64,000 nucleotides of DNA from Mycobacterium sp. ACS1612 (GCF_001667505.1 NZ_LZHZ01000018.1:186001-250000); one strand, 5' to 3'. Positions 51,260 through 60,662 are shown, counted from the first letter of the stretch. A program made the numbers and translations. The notes: generated by a model from the sequence alone, not told the origin.

Positions 51260-52441
51260 ATGCGGCACGCATATATCGCTTTTCTGTCGGCTGTCCTGTT
51301 GACCGCGGCGTGCTCCTCGACCGTCGACGGCTCGGCGGTCAAGCCGTCAGACGTGGCGGCCGGGCCGACCGTCGACATCAGCAAGCTCGACGTCGGACCG
51401 TATCCGACGCAGCCCAGCCAGCCGCTGGGGGTGACGGGTGACGCCGACCGGGGCGTGTTCGTCGAATCGCAGCGGATGGCCAACAACGTCATCGGCCCGT
51501 GGGAGGTCGACCCCGCCATCACCGATTGGTTCGGCTTCGGCGCCACGGTGCTGCCCAACGTCGGCGCGCTGGCCCAAATCGGCCCCGAGACGTTCGCGGC
51601 GGCGGCCAGCCAGCACGGCTTCATCAACGGCTTCGCGTCGGCGCGGACCCAGGACGGCCAGAAGATCCTGCTGAACGCGGTGTTGCGGTTCGCAGACAAC
51701 GACTCCGCCGCCGCAGCCGCCGGTGAGTTCGGCGATATCGCGGCCAAGACAGGCGACGGCGTGCAGTCTGCACAGATTCCGGGGCATCCGGACACGAAGG
51801 CGGCGAGCTACACCCAGACCGAGGGGTCGACCGGTAAGAAGTGGAACGCGGTGCGCGCGTTCACCGCGCACGGGCAGTACGTGTTCATGCAACTCGCGCA
51901 GGCGGCCGACAGCATGGACACCGCCGTCGGAATGGTGAGCAAGACCGTCGACCTGCAAGGCCCGGCGATCGACCAGTTCCGCGCGACCGATCCGTCCGAA
52001 TTCGCCGACATCTCATTGGATCCGACCGGGCTGCTGGCGCGCACGCTGCCGGTTCCCGAGAAGGACGCCACCCCGATCCAGAACGCCACGTACGAACAGC
52101 GCGGCGCACTGCAGTTCCAATCGGATCCGGCCCGTTCGGCGAAGTTGTTCGCCGACATCGGCATGGACCTCGCGGCGATGGCGAAGACAAACGTCTATCA
52201 GACCAAGGATCCCGCAGGCGCGGCCAAGATCGTCGATGGCTTCTACGCCGAATTGCAGCCGACGTCGCAACCGGCTAAGCCCGTCAACAATCTGCCGGAC
52301 AGTCGCTGCCTGCAATTGCAGGACAAGACCTTCTACTGCCTGGGCGCGGCGGACAAATACGCCATCGAGACCACGGCGGACAACCTGCTCGACGCCCAGC
52401 AGCAGGTCGCCGCGCAGTACGCGATGTTGTTGAACAGCTAG
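51260..52441 (+). CDS. Mycobacterial lipoprotein (DUF7373-like)
   Basis: A 393-residue exported lipoprotein. Signal: RHAYIAFLSAVLLTAACSS with the lipobox LTAAC, so the mature protein starts with a lipidated cysteine. The rest (VDGSAVKPSDVAAGPTVDIS, then GFGATVLPNVGALAQIGPET) resembles a family of about 400-residue lipoproteins of mycobacteria; the DUF7373 label is from memory. Late cysteines DSRCLQLQDKTFYCLG probably form a disulfide. No ribosome site is seen before ATG 51260, and a TTG at 51254 is possible. The end overlaps the TetR gene by 4 bases, tail to tail. Confidence 0.75.
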   Translation: MRHAYIAFLSAVLLTAACSSTVDGSAVKPSDVAAGPTVDISKLDVGPYPTQPSQPLGVTGDADRGVFVESQRMANNVIGPWEVDPAITDWFGFGATVLPNVGALAQIGPETFAAAASQHGFINGFASARTQDGQKILLNAVLRFADNDSAAAAAGEFGDIAAKTGDGVQSAQIPGHPDTKAASYTQTEGSTGKKWNAVRAFTAHGQYVFMQLAQAADSMDTAVGMVSKTVDLQGPAIDQFRATDPSEFADISLDPTGLLARTLPVPEKDATPIQNATYEQRGALQFQSDPARSAKLFADIGMDLAAMAKTNVYQTKDPAGAAKIVDGFYAELQPTSQPAKPVNNLPDSRCLQLQDKTFYCLGAADKYAIETTADNLLDAQQQVAAQYAMLLNS

Positions 52442-53016
52442 TCGAGCACACCCCGCAGCACCAGTTCGCTCAGTTCCTTGGCCGCCGTGTCGACGTCATT
52501 GATGCGGCGCACGCAGACCGCATACCAGGCGGCGCCGGCGATCGCGTCCATGATGGTGTCGGCGCTGATGCCGGGACGCGCGACGCCGTCGGCGACCGCC
52601 GCGTCGACACGATCGGCGAGTTGACTGCGCGCGGTGGCCTCCAGCCGGTCGCTGAGCACCCGCCGCATCCGGCGGTCCGCGCGTAAGTCGTTGAGCAGTC
52701 CGGGAATTGACTCACGCACCGCGGGATCACCGTACATGCGCAGCGCGCCGCGGCATAACCGGGTGATCTCGGCGGCGAAGTCGACTTCCGGCGGTTCGGG
52801 CCCCAGATCGGGAAACAGCGCCTCGTGCACCAATTGCGCCTTCGAACTCCACCGCCGGTAGACGGCGGGCCTGCTGACGCCCGCGGTGGTGGCGATCAGA
52901 TCGATGGTGGTGGCGGCGTACCCACGTTCGACCAGCAGCCCGCGGGTGGCGGCCAGTACGGAGGTGTCGATCGACGGGTCACGGCGCGAACCCTGACGGC
53001 GATGTCGGCTCTCCAT
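52438..53016 (-). CDS. TetR-family transcriptional regulator
   Basis: A 192-residue repressor. The N-terminal helix-turn-helix is LAATRGLLVERGYAATTIDL then IATTAGVSRPAVYRRWSSKA; the C-terminal part is a helical ligand-binding domain. Its start lies 134 bases from the molybdopterin oxidoreductase gene, which runs the other way, so that gene and the 21-bp inverted repeat between them are candidate targets. This is inference. Confidence 0.9.
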   Translation of the reverse strand: MESRHRRQGSRRDPSIDTSVLAATRGLLVERGYAATTIDLIATTAGVSRPAVYRRWSSKAQLVHEALFPDLGPEPPEVDFAAEITRLCRGALRMYGDPAVRESIPGLLNDLRADRRMRRVLSDRLEATARSQLADRVDAAVADGVARPGISADTIMDAIAGAAWYAVCVRRINDVDTAAKELSELVLRGVLD

Positions 53017-53070
53017 TCGCCTCCCGTCGTCCGCATTTGTCGTTACAGTGTGTCACAACAAAGCCGCCGG

Positions 53071-53128
53071 CGAACGTGGGTTACCCGCACGCTTTGAGGC
53101 CCGCAACCGTGCGGGTAACCCACGTTCG
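53071..53128. repeat. Perfect 21-bp inverted repeat, intergenic
   Basis: Bases 53071-53091 are the exact reverse complement of 53108-53128, with a 16-base loop. Each arm contains CGTGGGTTACCCGCACG or its complement. It lies between the divergent TetR and oxidoreductase genes, ending 21 bases before the latter's ATG. It could be an operator, an RNA hairpin in the leader, or a copy of a dispersed palindrome. Confidence 0.85.
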
Positions 53129-53149
53129 GCGCAGAAGCAGGAGGTCGCG

Positions 53150-55393
53150 ATGACCGAAACGTTGGCAGGCGTCGGCGAGGACGGCCGGCACCTCTACACC
53201 TGTCCGCTGTGTGAAGCCATGTGCGGCTTGGAGATTCGAGTCGCCGACGGTCGCGTCGCGAGCATCCGGGGGAACAGGGACGACACCTGGAGTCGTGGGC
53301 ACATCTGCCCCAAGGGCGCCACCCTGGGCGCGGTGCACGAGGACCCCGACCGGATCCGCCGCCCGATGATCAAGGTCGACGGCCAGTGGCAGGAGGTCAG
53401 CTGGGACGAGGCGTTCCGGCGGTGCACCGAACTGCTCGCGCCGGTGATCGAGAAGCACGGCATCGGCGCGGTCACCTGCTACACCGGCAACCCGTTGGCG
53501 CACTCGTTCTCGTTGGGCCGCTACACCGGTGTGCTACTTGGCATGTCGGGCATCCCGCTGTCCTATTCGCCGGGCACCGTCGACCAGTGGCCCAAGAACC
53601 TGTCGTCGCACCTGATGTACGGCGGATGGTGGACGTTCCCGGTGCCCGACATCGAACGCACCGATCTGCTGATCGTGATGGGCGCCAACCCCGCCGCCTC
53701 GCAGGGATCACTGCTGGCGGCGCCCGACGTGATGGCCATCATCGACGGAATCCGCAAGCGCGGCAATGTGATTGTGATCGACCCCGTGCGTACCGCCACC
53801 GCCGCGCGCGCCGACGAGTGGCTGCCGATCACCCCCGGCACGGATGCGGCGCTGCTGTTGGCGGTCGCGCACACGCTGTTCGCCGAGGATTTGGTTGATC
53901 TCGGCGCGGTAGCACCACACGTCGACGGCGTCGATCAGATGCGGGAGGCGGCCGCCGACTGGTCGCCGGAGCGCGTCGCCCCGGTCACGGGCATCGCCGC
54001 CGACCGCATCCGCGAACTGGCACGCGAACTCGCAACCACGGAGCGCGCCGTCGTCTACGGCCGAATTGGGTTGTGCAACCAAGAGTTCGGCAGTTTGGCC
54101 AGCTGGCTTGTCGACGTGGTCAACATCCTCACCGGCCATTTCGACGTCGTGGGCGGTGCGATGTTCCCGCGTGCCGCGGCGTGGTCGGTCACGGTGCAGC
54201 CGATACCGGGCCTTGAGGACGGTGTGCCGGACTTCGGCCGGTACCGCACCCGGGTGCGCGGCGCCAAGGAGGTGCTCGGGCAGGTGCCGGTGTCGTGTCT
54301 GGCCGAGGAGATCGCGACGCCGGGGGAGGGGCAGATCAAGGCGCTGATCACCGTTGCGGGCAACCCGGTGTTGTCGACGCCTGCGGGCCACAAACTCGAC
54401 GAGGTGCTCCCGGCGCTCGACGCGATGATCTCCGTCGACCTGTGGCTCAACGAGACCACCCGACATGCCGACGTGATCCTGCCCGCGCCGTCGCCGCTCG
54501 AACAACCGCACCACGACGACCTCATCCTCAACTTCGCCATCAACAGCATCACCAACTACTCGCCGCCGGTGTTCAAGCGGCCCGATCCGGACGCGCCGGA
54601 GGAGTGGGAGATCCTGATCCGACTGACCGGCTTGTGCACCGGCACGCCCGCCGAGGACGTCGACGTCGCCGCCATCGACGACGGCTTCTTCGACTACATG
54701 GCGTTCACCGTCGGGCTCGACGGCGCCGAGATCCGCAAGCACTACCAACGCGGCGGACCCGAGCGGATTCTCGACCTCACGCTGCGCACCGGGCCGTTCG
54801 GCGACCGCTACGGCGAGCACCCCGAAGGACTGACGCTGGAAAAGCTGAAGGCATACCCCGACGGCATCAACTTCGGGCCGATGGTGCCGCGGGTGCCCGA
54901 GGTGCTGGGCACCGCCGACGGCAAGATCCGGTTGGCGCCGCAGTATCTGCTCGACGACCTGCCTAGGCTCGCGGACCGACTCGACCGCGCGCCGGAGGAG
55001 TTGGTGCTGGTCAGCAGGCGGCATCTGCGCTCCAACAACTCGTGGCTGCACAACGTCGGGCCGCTGATGAAGGGCAAGGACCGCTGCACGCTGCTGATGC
55101 ATGACGACGACGCGACGAAACGTGGAGTGGCAACCGGCGACACCGTGACCGTCACCTCGTCGGCCGGGCAGATCGAGGTGCCCGTCGAAGTGACCGACGC
55201 GATCATGCCGGGGGTGGTGTCGATGCCGCACGGTTGGGGCCACGGTAAGCCCGGCACCCGGATGTCGATCGCCAACGCATCGCCGGGTGTGAACACAAAC
55301 GTCCTGTCGCCGCCGACGTTCGTCGACGAACCGTCTGGCAACGGTGCGCTGAACGGTATCCCCGTTACGGTCACCTCGGTGGACGCCTGGTAG
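53150..55393 (+). CDS. Molybdopterin-dependent oxidoreductase (4Fe-4S)
   Basis: A 747-residue enzyme of the DMSO-reductase/formate dehydrogenase superfamily. The N terminus has a 4Fe-4S site: C18, C21, C25 (CPLCEAMC) and C53 (HICPKG). The Mo-bis-MGD domains follow: GNPLAHSFSLGRYTGVLLG, VMGANPAASQGSL, VIDPVRTATAARADEWLPI, VAGNPVLSTPAG, WLNETTRHADVILPAPSPLE and VSMPHGWGHGKPG. No twin-arginine signal is seen, so it is cytoplasmic. Substrate unknown. ATG at 53150 with AGGAGG five bases upstream. It is followed after 10 bases by a flavin/F420 enzyme gene. Confidence 0.92.
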   Translation: MTETLAGVGEDGRHLYTCPLCEAMCGLEIRVADGRVASIRGNRDDTWSRGHICPKGATLGAVHEDPDRIRRPMIKVDGQWQEVSWDEAFRRCTELLAPVIEKHGIGAVTCYTGNPLAHSFSLGRYTGVLLGMSGIPLSYSPGTVDQWPKNLSSHLMYGGWWTFPVPDIERTDLLIVMGANPAASQGSLLAAPDVMAIIDGIRKRGNVIVIDPVRTATAARADEWLPITPGTDAALLLAVAHTLFAEDLVDLGAVAPHVDGVDQMREAAADWSPERVAPVTGIAADRIRELARELATTERAVVYGRIGLCNQEFGSLASWLVDVVNILTGHFDVVGGAMFPRAAAWSVTVQPIPGLEDGVPDFGRYRTRVRGAKEVLGQVPVSCLAEEIATPGEGQIKALITVAGNPVLSTPAGHKLDEVLPALDAMISVDLWLNETTRHADVILPAPSPLEQPHHDDLILNFAINSITNYSPPVFKRPDPDAPEEWEILIRLTGLCTGTPAEDVDVAAIDDGFFDYMAFTVGLDGAEIRKHYQRGGPERILDLTLRTGPFGDRYGEHPEGLTLEKLKAYPDGINFGPMVPRVPEVLGTADGKIRLAPQYLLDDLPRLADRLDRAPEELVLVSRRHLRSNNSWLHNVGPLMKGKDRCTLLMHDDDATKRGVATGDTVTVTSSAGQIEVPVEVTDAIMPGVVSMPHGWGHGKPGTRMSIANASPGVNTNVLSPPTFVDEPSGNGALNGIPVTVTSVDAW

Positions 55394-55403
55394 GGATGTA
55401 GCC

Positions 55404-55901
55404 GTGGGCAAAAACGAGCGGGCGAAAATCGTCATGAGCGACGAGGAGATCGCCGAATTCATTGAGCGCAGCAGGACGGCGACGATGGCCACCGTACTGC
55501 CCGACGGCAGGCCGCACCTGGTCGCGATGTGGTACGCGGTCGTCGACGGCGAGATCTGGTTCGAGACCAAAGCCAAGTCGCAGAAGGCGGTCAACCTGCG
55601 CCGCGATCCGACCATCACGGTGATGATCGAGGACGGGCAGAGCTACGACACGCTGCGCGGGGTGTCGATCGACGGCAAGGCGGAGATCGTCGACGACGCG
55701 GAAACCATTCTGCGCGTTGGCATCAGCGTCTGGGAGCGGTACACCGGCCCGTACTCCGACGAGCTGCGTCCGTTCATCGACCAGATGATGAACAACCGCA
55801 TCTGCGTGCGTGTGGTGCCCAGCAGGATGCGCAGTTGGGATCACCGCAAGCTCGGTATGCCGGCCATGCCGGTCGGTGGCAGCACGGCGGCGCATCTCTG
55901 A
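55404..55901 (+). CDS. PPOX-class F420-dependent oxidoreductase
   Basis: A 165-residue split-barrel oxidoreductase. Pattern: FIERSRTATMATVLPDGRPH, LVAMWYAVVDGEIWFETKAK, RDPTITVMIEDG and ERYTGPYSDELRPFIDQMM. Such mycobacterial proteins use cofactor F420 or flavin; substrate unknown. GTG start at 55404. Its stop shares one base with the next ATG (TGATG). Confidence 0.85.
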   Translation: MGKNERAKIVMSDEEIAEFIERSRTATMATVLPDGRPHLVAMWYAVVDGEIWFETKAKSQKAVNLRRDPTITVMIEDGQSYDTLRGVSIDGKAEIVDDAETILRVGISVWERYTGPYSDELRPFIDQMMNNRICVRVVPSRMRSWDHRKLGMPAMPVGGSTAAHL

Positions 55902-56377
55902 TGCCGCAGCAACGCCCCAAGCAGCTGGACTCGCCGCTGCTGCCGAAGATCTTCAAGTACGCGGGCAAGGCGCACGTGTGGGTGTACCGCCGCACGGGCG
56001 GCAGGATCGGCGGAAAGTGGCGCATCGGAGCGGGTTTCCGCAAGCCGGTGCCGACGTTGCTGCTCGAGCACCGCGGCCGCAAGTCCGGCAAGGTGTTCGT
56101 CACGCCGCTGCTGTACATGTTCGACGGCGCCGACGTGGTGATCGTCGCGTCGCAGGGCGGTCGTCCCGAACACCCGCAGTGGTATCGAAACTTGGTGGCC
56201 AACCCGGACACCTTCGTCGAGATCGGCGCCGACCGGCGCCCGGTGCATGCGGTGACCGCCGACGCTGAGGAGCGGGCCCGGTTGTGGCCGAGGCTGGTCG
56301 AGTTGTACGCGGATTTCGACAACTATCAGAGCTGGACCGACCGCGAGATTCCGGTCGTGGTGCTCAACCCCCGCTGA
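55901..56377 (+). CDS. Deazaflavin (F420)-dependent nitroreductase family protein
   Basis: A 158-residue Ddn-like protein. Family marks: VWVYRRTGGRIGGKWR, PTLLLEHRGRKSGKVFVTPL, VIVASQGGRPEHPQWYRNLV and NPDTFVEIG. In M. tuberculosis Ddn reduces quinones and activates nitroimidazole drugs with F420; whether this copy does so is unknown. Coupled to the previous gene by a one-base overlap. Confidence 0.88.
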   Translation: MPQQRPKQLDSPLLPKIFKYAGKAHVWVYRRTGGRIGGKWRIGAGFRKPVPTLLLEHRGRKSGKVFVTPLLYMFDGADVVIVASQGGRPEHPQWYRNLVANPDTFVEIGADRRPVHAVTADAEERARLWPRLVELYADFDNYQSWTDREIPVVVLNPR

Positions 56378-56499
56378 TCGGGACATTGCGACTTATCTCA
56401 CACGCCGATCGCGTTCCGGTTGACCTGTGCTGCGGGTAGCTGACGGAGTAGGTGCGCTGATGCGCCGATCCCGATACCAACCACAGGGGGCAAAACCTA

Positions 56500-57465
56500 A
56501 TGGCTTCAACAGAAACCGAAACCACGCTGCTCACGCAGCTGCGCACGGTGCTGGACTTGACGCACACCGAGATTCAGGTCGCCGAGACGCGTGTGGCGCA
56601 GGCTCGGACCGACGCAGTGCGTCGTGAGCTGACACAGAACGCCGAAAACGGCAGGCTGCGCGCGGAAGCGATCGAAAAGGCGATCCGCGATCTGGGCGGC
56701 TTCCCCGACACGATCGGGCCGTTCCTTGGCCGTGCCGCTGCCGCGGTGAAGGCGCTGACCGAGCAGGCGCAGCCGTTCGACGAGGCGCTGCTGGGCGACC
56801 TGGCGCTGGAGGATCAGCTGCTGGACCGGTCACGGTACATCAAGGCGCTTGCGGTGGCCGCGAAGCGTTCGGACGTCGAGGGACTCGCCGACCGGTTGAT
56901 CACCGCCCACTCGGCCACCGTGAACTGGCTGACGACGGTGTTGGCTGAGAACGCGCTCGGCGGCCCGGCCGCGCTGCGGCGCACGCCGCTGCAGGCGGCC
57001 ACCGGCACCGCGGTCAAGCTGGTGAATCTGCCGATGGGCTGGTCGGCGCAGTCGGCCGAACGGGTCGCGGAGTTGCTGCGCTCGGCGGGGCCTGCTGTCG
57101 ACGATCTGGTTCGTCGCGCGCAGCGGGCGCGGGAGATCGCGTTCAAGACGCTCTCGGCCTCGCGGGACGCTGCGCTGCAACGCGCGGAAGAAGTCAGCAG
57201 GGACGAGGGCGCGGACCGGACCGCGGATGCGCTGCACGCCGCGCGCACCGCGGGCGGTGTGCTGGACGCCGACGAGCTTCCGATCGCCGGTTACGACGAG
57301 TTGACCGTCGCGGAGGCGGTCGCCGAGGTCAAGGAGCTCACCGATCCGGCCGACGTGCGGGCGATCGTCGCCTACGAGGAGGCCCACAAGAACCGCCAGC
57401 GGGTGGTGTCGGCCGCGCAGACGCGAGTGGCCGACATCGCTCAGGAGGTCGTCGGCCTCAGCTAG
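56500..57465 (+). CDS. Ferritin-like domain protein, helical
   Basis: A 321-residue, nearly all-helical protein. The N-terminal half (LLTQLRTVLDLTHTEIQVAE to VNWLTTVLAEN) resembles a ferritin-like four-helix bundle with acidic and histidine residues, and mycobacterial relatives carry that label. The rest is Ala/Arg/Glu-rich, with VELLRSAGPAVDDLVRRAQ-like helices and a C-terminal segment PIAGYDELTVAEAVAEVKEL. No signal peptide. Function not established. ATG at 56500 after a GGGGGCAAAACCTA leader. Confidence 0.7.
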   Translation: MASTETETTLLTQLRTVLDLTHTEIQVAETRVAQARTDAVRRELTQNAENGRLRAEAIEKAIRDLGGFPDTIGPFLGRAAAAVKALTEQAQPFDEALLGDLALEDQLLDRSRYIKALAVAAKRSDVEGLADRLITAHSATVNWLTTVLAENALGGPAALRRTPLQAATGTAVKLVNLPMGWSAQSAERVAELLRSAGPAVDDLVRRAQRAREIAFKTLSASRDAALQRAEEVSRDEGADRTADALHAARTAGGVLDADELPIAGYDELTVAEAVAEVKELTDPADVRAIVAYEEAHKNRQRVVSAAQTRVADIAQEVVGLS

Positions 57466-57476
57466 ACGATGATCAA

Positions 57477-57515
57477 CACTGCACCCCGCGGAACGCCTTA
57501 TCGCGGGGTGCAGTG
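57477..57515. terminator. Strong bidirectional terminator
   Basis: CACTGCACCCCGCG (57477-57490) pairs perfectly with CGCGGGGTGCAGTG (57502-57515) around an 11-base loop, followed by CGTTTC. It stands between the convergent ferritin-like and protease genes. Confidence 0.85.
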
Positions 57516-57519
57516 CGTT

Positions 57520-59736
57520 TCAAGAGTGCAGTGGTTCGATCGGCCACAGCAGATTGCGTCCGCTTACCGTCCAAGCCACTCCGAACCACACGTCGTCACT
57601 GCCGGACCATCGCCGGATGATGATCTCGTACGTCTCCCCTGCCCGTGCCGCGAACTCGACGATCTCGTAGCTGTTGTCCCACGACGCCGATGTCCCCACC
57701 GGCGAGCCGTGACTGTCACGCACGCTGAGGTCGAGATCGACCGTCAGCCTCGAGAACAGTGGGAAGCCCAGGAACGTACTGACCGCGCTGTCCCATGCCA
57801 GCGCAACTTTCACGCGCGGCACCAACAGCAGCGGCGGAACGTGGATGTGATACCTGAAGGTGGCCAAGCCATCTCGGCCGATCGCCGAGGATGACAACGT
57901 CCCGACGTCCCAGCCGTGACGCGAGGCCGATGCATTGCGCCGGCGCCGCTGCCGAGCGATGGCGACACCCGCGGCGGCGTCAACCGCACCGGCACCGTCG
58001 CGGCCGTCGACGCCCGCCGACACGTCTTGCCACCACGTCCCACCCCGGACGTTGCGGCCCGCGGCCGCCAGCATGATGGCCCGGCAGCCTTCCGGCCACG
58101 AGCTGAGCACCGGATCGACGTCTTGGAGCAGCGCCACCACACCGGCCGCCGCCGGCGCGGCGAAGCTGGTTCCGGATTTGTCTTCACCGACGGCGGCTAC
58201 GCCGGTGCCGTTGGCGGCGATCTCAGGCAATTCGCGATCGCCGTGCGAGCTGCTTGGATTGCGGAAGGTCGAATCACCCGACATCGCACCCGCGCTGTCG
58301 TTGTGGTTGCCGACCGAAAGGGTGTTGTAGCCCTTGTGGTTGACGTATTCGGCTTCGGGCGGATCGATGGCGTCGTCGTCGCCTTCCCAGAAGTTGCCTG
58401 CCGCTTGCACGATGGTCGGATACGGCCACCTCAACGCGAGCCAGTCCTTGAGCACATCGTCGGATTGCAGTGTCGCGCTTCCCGCTTCGGTCGCCCCACG
58501 GTGGAAGCTCTGGCTGATCACCGTGCAGCCCTGATCACGCACCGCCCACAGCAGCGCGTCGTTGTCGGACGAATTGGCCGAGTAGAGGTCGCAGTCCGGC
58601 GCATGGCCGTGCGGCATGTTCCGCTCGATGTTCTTGATGATCGCCGATGTCAGGCGGGCATGCGCGCTGGCGTCGGGGCTGCTGGTGTAGCGCCCTTCGA
58701 AGCTCAGATTGGTGGTGTCGCTGGGTCCGTCCTCGAAGACGGCAACACGCACGCCGGTGCCATCGAAACCGAGTGCGTGAGCGGTATTGGAGCGGGCGAC
58801 TGCGATCGAGTTGCCGAGGTCGTTGGTCACGGTCCGGTCGTCGAAGAATATTGCGCCGACAGCGTCGTCGTGCGACAACGCACGCAGCTGTTCGGCGGTG
58901 ACTTCCGCGGTGACGAGAGGCAAGGCGTCGTCGCGACGGGATTCACCGCGGACGGAAACGTCGTGACGGGCCAAAGCCTGGTGAAGATTGGCCAACGCTG
59001 GGCGCACCGACTCGGCGACCCGAGCTTCGCCGTGGGGCGGTTCTGCGCTGCGTTGATCCGCGGGCTTTTCGTATGGCGCTGGGGGCAATTCGATGCGCGC
59101 CCACACCACGACCGGAATCCGCTCGCCGCGCGAGGAGGACTCGAGCCGTTCGTAGAGACCCGGATTTAGGCTGCCGAACTTCTCCGCGCGCCGCTTGTCC
59201 AGTTCCGTCAGACGCTCACGGACGTCGACCGCGCGCCCCTGCTCGTCGAAGGCCAACTCGGCCGGCTCACCAGTCTTGCGGTCGACGACCTTCATGACGT
59301 CGACATGGCCGTTCGTTCCCGTCTGCCCTGGCGCGAGCCGGCGCACATCCAAGTCATCGAATTCGAGTCGGACGCTGTGTTCGACACGTTTACCCGTCAG
59401 CGCCTTACAGGACGCTGGAAGGACGCAGAACGGTAGGCGCACCATTTCGGTGATGCGTTCACCCTTGGTGCTGAGCAGTTCATCGATCTCCAAGCGGTGA
59501 GGACCGAAGTGCGTATCGGCGCCCAGGTCCACCTTCACGGACCGACCATTTCGTGCGCGCGTGATTGTGGCCGGAACTTCGTCACTGCCATGCATCACCC
59601 GGATGGCGCTCTGAATGCTCTGCGCATCCGCCGCGCCCGGCAAGTGGATCGTGACCGTTGTTGCCGGGTCGACGATCTCGTCGGCATCAATGCTGAAATG
59701 AACGCGGTCGCTTGTGGCCGCACTGACATGACCCAT
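57520..59736 (-). CDS. Subtilisin-like serine protease (S8)
   Basis: A 738-residue protein. The S8 catalytic domain spans about 310-600: Asp D336 (VAVFEDG), His H359 (SAHARLTSAI), oxyanion Asn N448 (VQAAGNFWEGDD) and Ser S524 (GTSFAAPAAAG). The 300-residue N-terminal part is a beta-rich segment (TVTIHLPGAADAQSIQSAIR) followed by a domain with ITVEQ-like pro-peptide features (LVTAEVTAEQLRALSHDDAV). The C terminus is a jelly-roll-like domain (VKVALAWDSAVSTFLGFPLF). No signal peptide is visible at either the start or near it, unlike mycosins. ATG 59736 with GGAGGGGG upstream. Confidence 0.88.
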   Translation of the reverse strand: MGHVSAATSDRVHFSIDADEIVDPATTVTIHLPGAADAQSIQSAIRVMHGSDEVPATITRARNGRSVKVDLGADTHFGPHRLEIDELLSTKGERITEMVRLPFCVLPASCKALTGKRVEHSVRLEFDDLDVRRLAPGQTGTNGHVDVMKVVDRKTGEPAELAFDEQGRAVDVRERLTELDKRRAEKFGSLNPGLYERLESSSRGERIPVVVWARIELPPAPYEKPADQRSAEPPHGEARVAESVRPALANLHQALARHDVSVRGESRRDDALPLVTAEVTAEQLRALSHDDAVGAIFFDDRTVTNDLGNSIAVARSNTAHALGFDGTGVRVAVFEDGPSDTTNLSFEGRYTSSPDASAHARLTSAIIKNIERNMPHGHAPDCDLYSANSSDNDALLWAVRDQGCTVISQSFHRGATEAGSATLQSDDVLKDWLALRWPYPTIVQAAGNFWEGDDDAIDPPEAEYVNHKGYNTLSVGNHNDSAGAMSGDSTFRNPSSSHGDRELPEIAANGTGVAAVGEDKSGTSFAAPAAAGVVALLQDVDPVLSSWPEGCRAIMLAAAGRNVRGGTWWQDVSAGVDGRDGAGAVDAAAGVAIARQRRRRNASASRHGWDVGTLSSSAIGRDGLATFRYHIHVPPLLLVPRVKVALAWDSAVSTFLGFPLFSRLTVDLDLSVRDSHGSPVGTSASWDNSYEIVEFAARAGETYEIIIRRWSGSDDVWFGVAWTVSGRNLLWPIEPLHS

Positions 59737-59831
59737 TTGTCAATCCCCCTCCAATGGACAACTGGATGGAGACAGCATCAACCCAGACGTGGCAGACGCC
59801 GCGAGTATCCGACTACTCGTGTTTTGAAAAG

Positions 59832-60635
59832 TTAAGGATGCGGCGGGTCGAAGCCCGGGTTCGACAGGGCATTGGCCACGCCGCTCCCGATTGGGCCGTA
59901 CTGATCCACGATGGTGGCCGTGCCGGTGGCCACGCCGTCGTGGCTGTAATGGGTCAGCGCAGCGAGGCCGAGATACGGGCCTTCCGGCAGCCGGCTCAGC
60001 GTGAGCGTGTAGTCGGCGTTGATGAACTGCAAACCCTCCGTGCCGAAATGGGTCAGCGAGCTGACCATGTCGCCGGCCATCGCGGCCCGCGTGAAGGGGC
60101 TGAGTTCTATGCCGTCGACCAGCGGCCTGATGTCGCGGACCCAGATGTGTTTCGGCCCCCGGTGCTGCCACGCCTCGAGCCCGAATCCCGGGCCGGGGGT
60201 GTGGTTGTTCTTGCCGTAGGTCCACACCAACATCGCCAGGCCGCGGGGAATCGGATCGGGGGACTCCGGAACGGGCGGCATAGTCACCGGTGTCGACCAG
60301 ACTTCCGCCGACGGCTGCTCGCCGCGGCGCAGGAACAGCCCGCTGGCGCGGGCGACGACGGTGTCGCCCTGGGTCATCATCGCCTCGACCAGTTTCAGCC
60401 GGCGGCCGTGCCGGGTGACCGACGTATCGACGCGCACCGGTGCCAACGCCACGGGCCGGAACAGGTCGACGGTCAGCCGGGTGGGCTGGAGCCCGGGTTC
60501 GCCGGCGTCGCGCTCGAGGACGTGGCCTAGCAGGCCGCCGATGTAGTTGCCGCTGATCGTCTGCCCCCAGGGGCCGCGCGCGATCGGCTGGGGGATGAAG
60601 ACGTCGCCGTCGGCCACGAAGAATGCGGTCGCCAC
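59832..60635 (-). CDS. Acyl-CoA thioesterase-like double-hotdog protein
   Basis: A 267-residue protein with two hotdog-like halves: GPWGQTISGNYIGGLLGHVL then TRLTVDLFRPVALAPVRVDT, and later HFGTEGLQFINADYTLTLSR then EGPYLGLAALTHYSHDG. This is the TesB-like thioesterase pattern of many mycobacterial proteins. It would split an acyl-CoA; the substrate is unknown. Confidence 0.8.
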   Translation of the reverse strand: MATAFFVADGDVFIPQPIARGPWGQTISGNYIGGLLGHVLERDAGEPGLQPTRLTVDLFRPVALAPVRVDTSVTRHGRRLKLVEAMMTQGDTVVARASGLFLRRGEQPSAEVWSTPVTMPPVPESPDPIPRGLAMLVWTYGKNNHTPGPGFGLEAWQHRGPKHIWVRDIRPLVDGIELSPFTRAAMAGDMVSSLTHFGTEGLQFINADYTLTLSRLPEGPYLGLAALTHYSHDGVATGTATIVDQYGPIGSGVANALSNPGFDPPHP

Positions 60636-60662
60636 GAAGGCGACGATATCGGGCTAGGTCAT

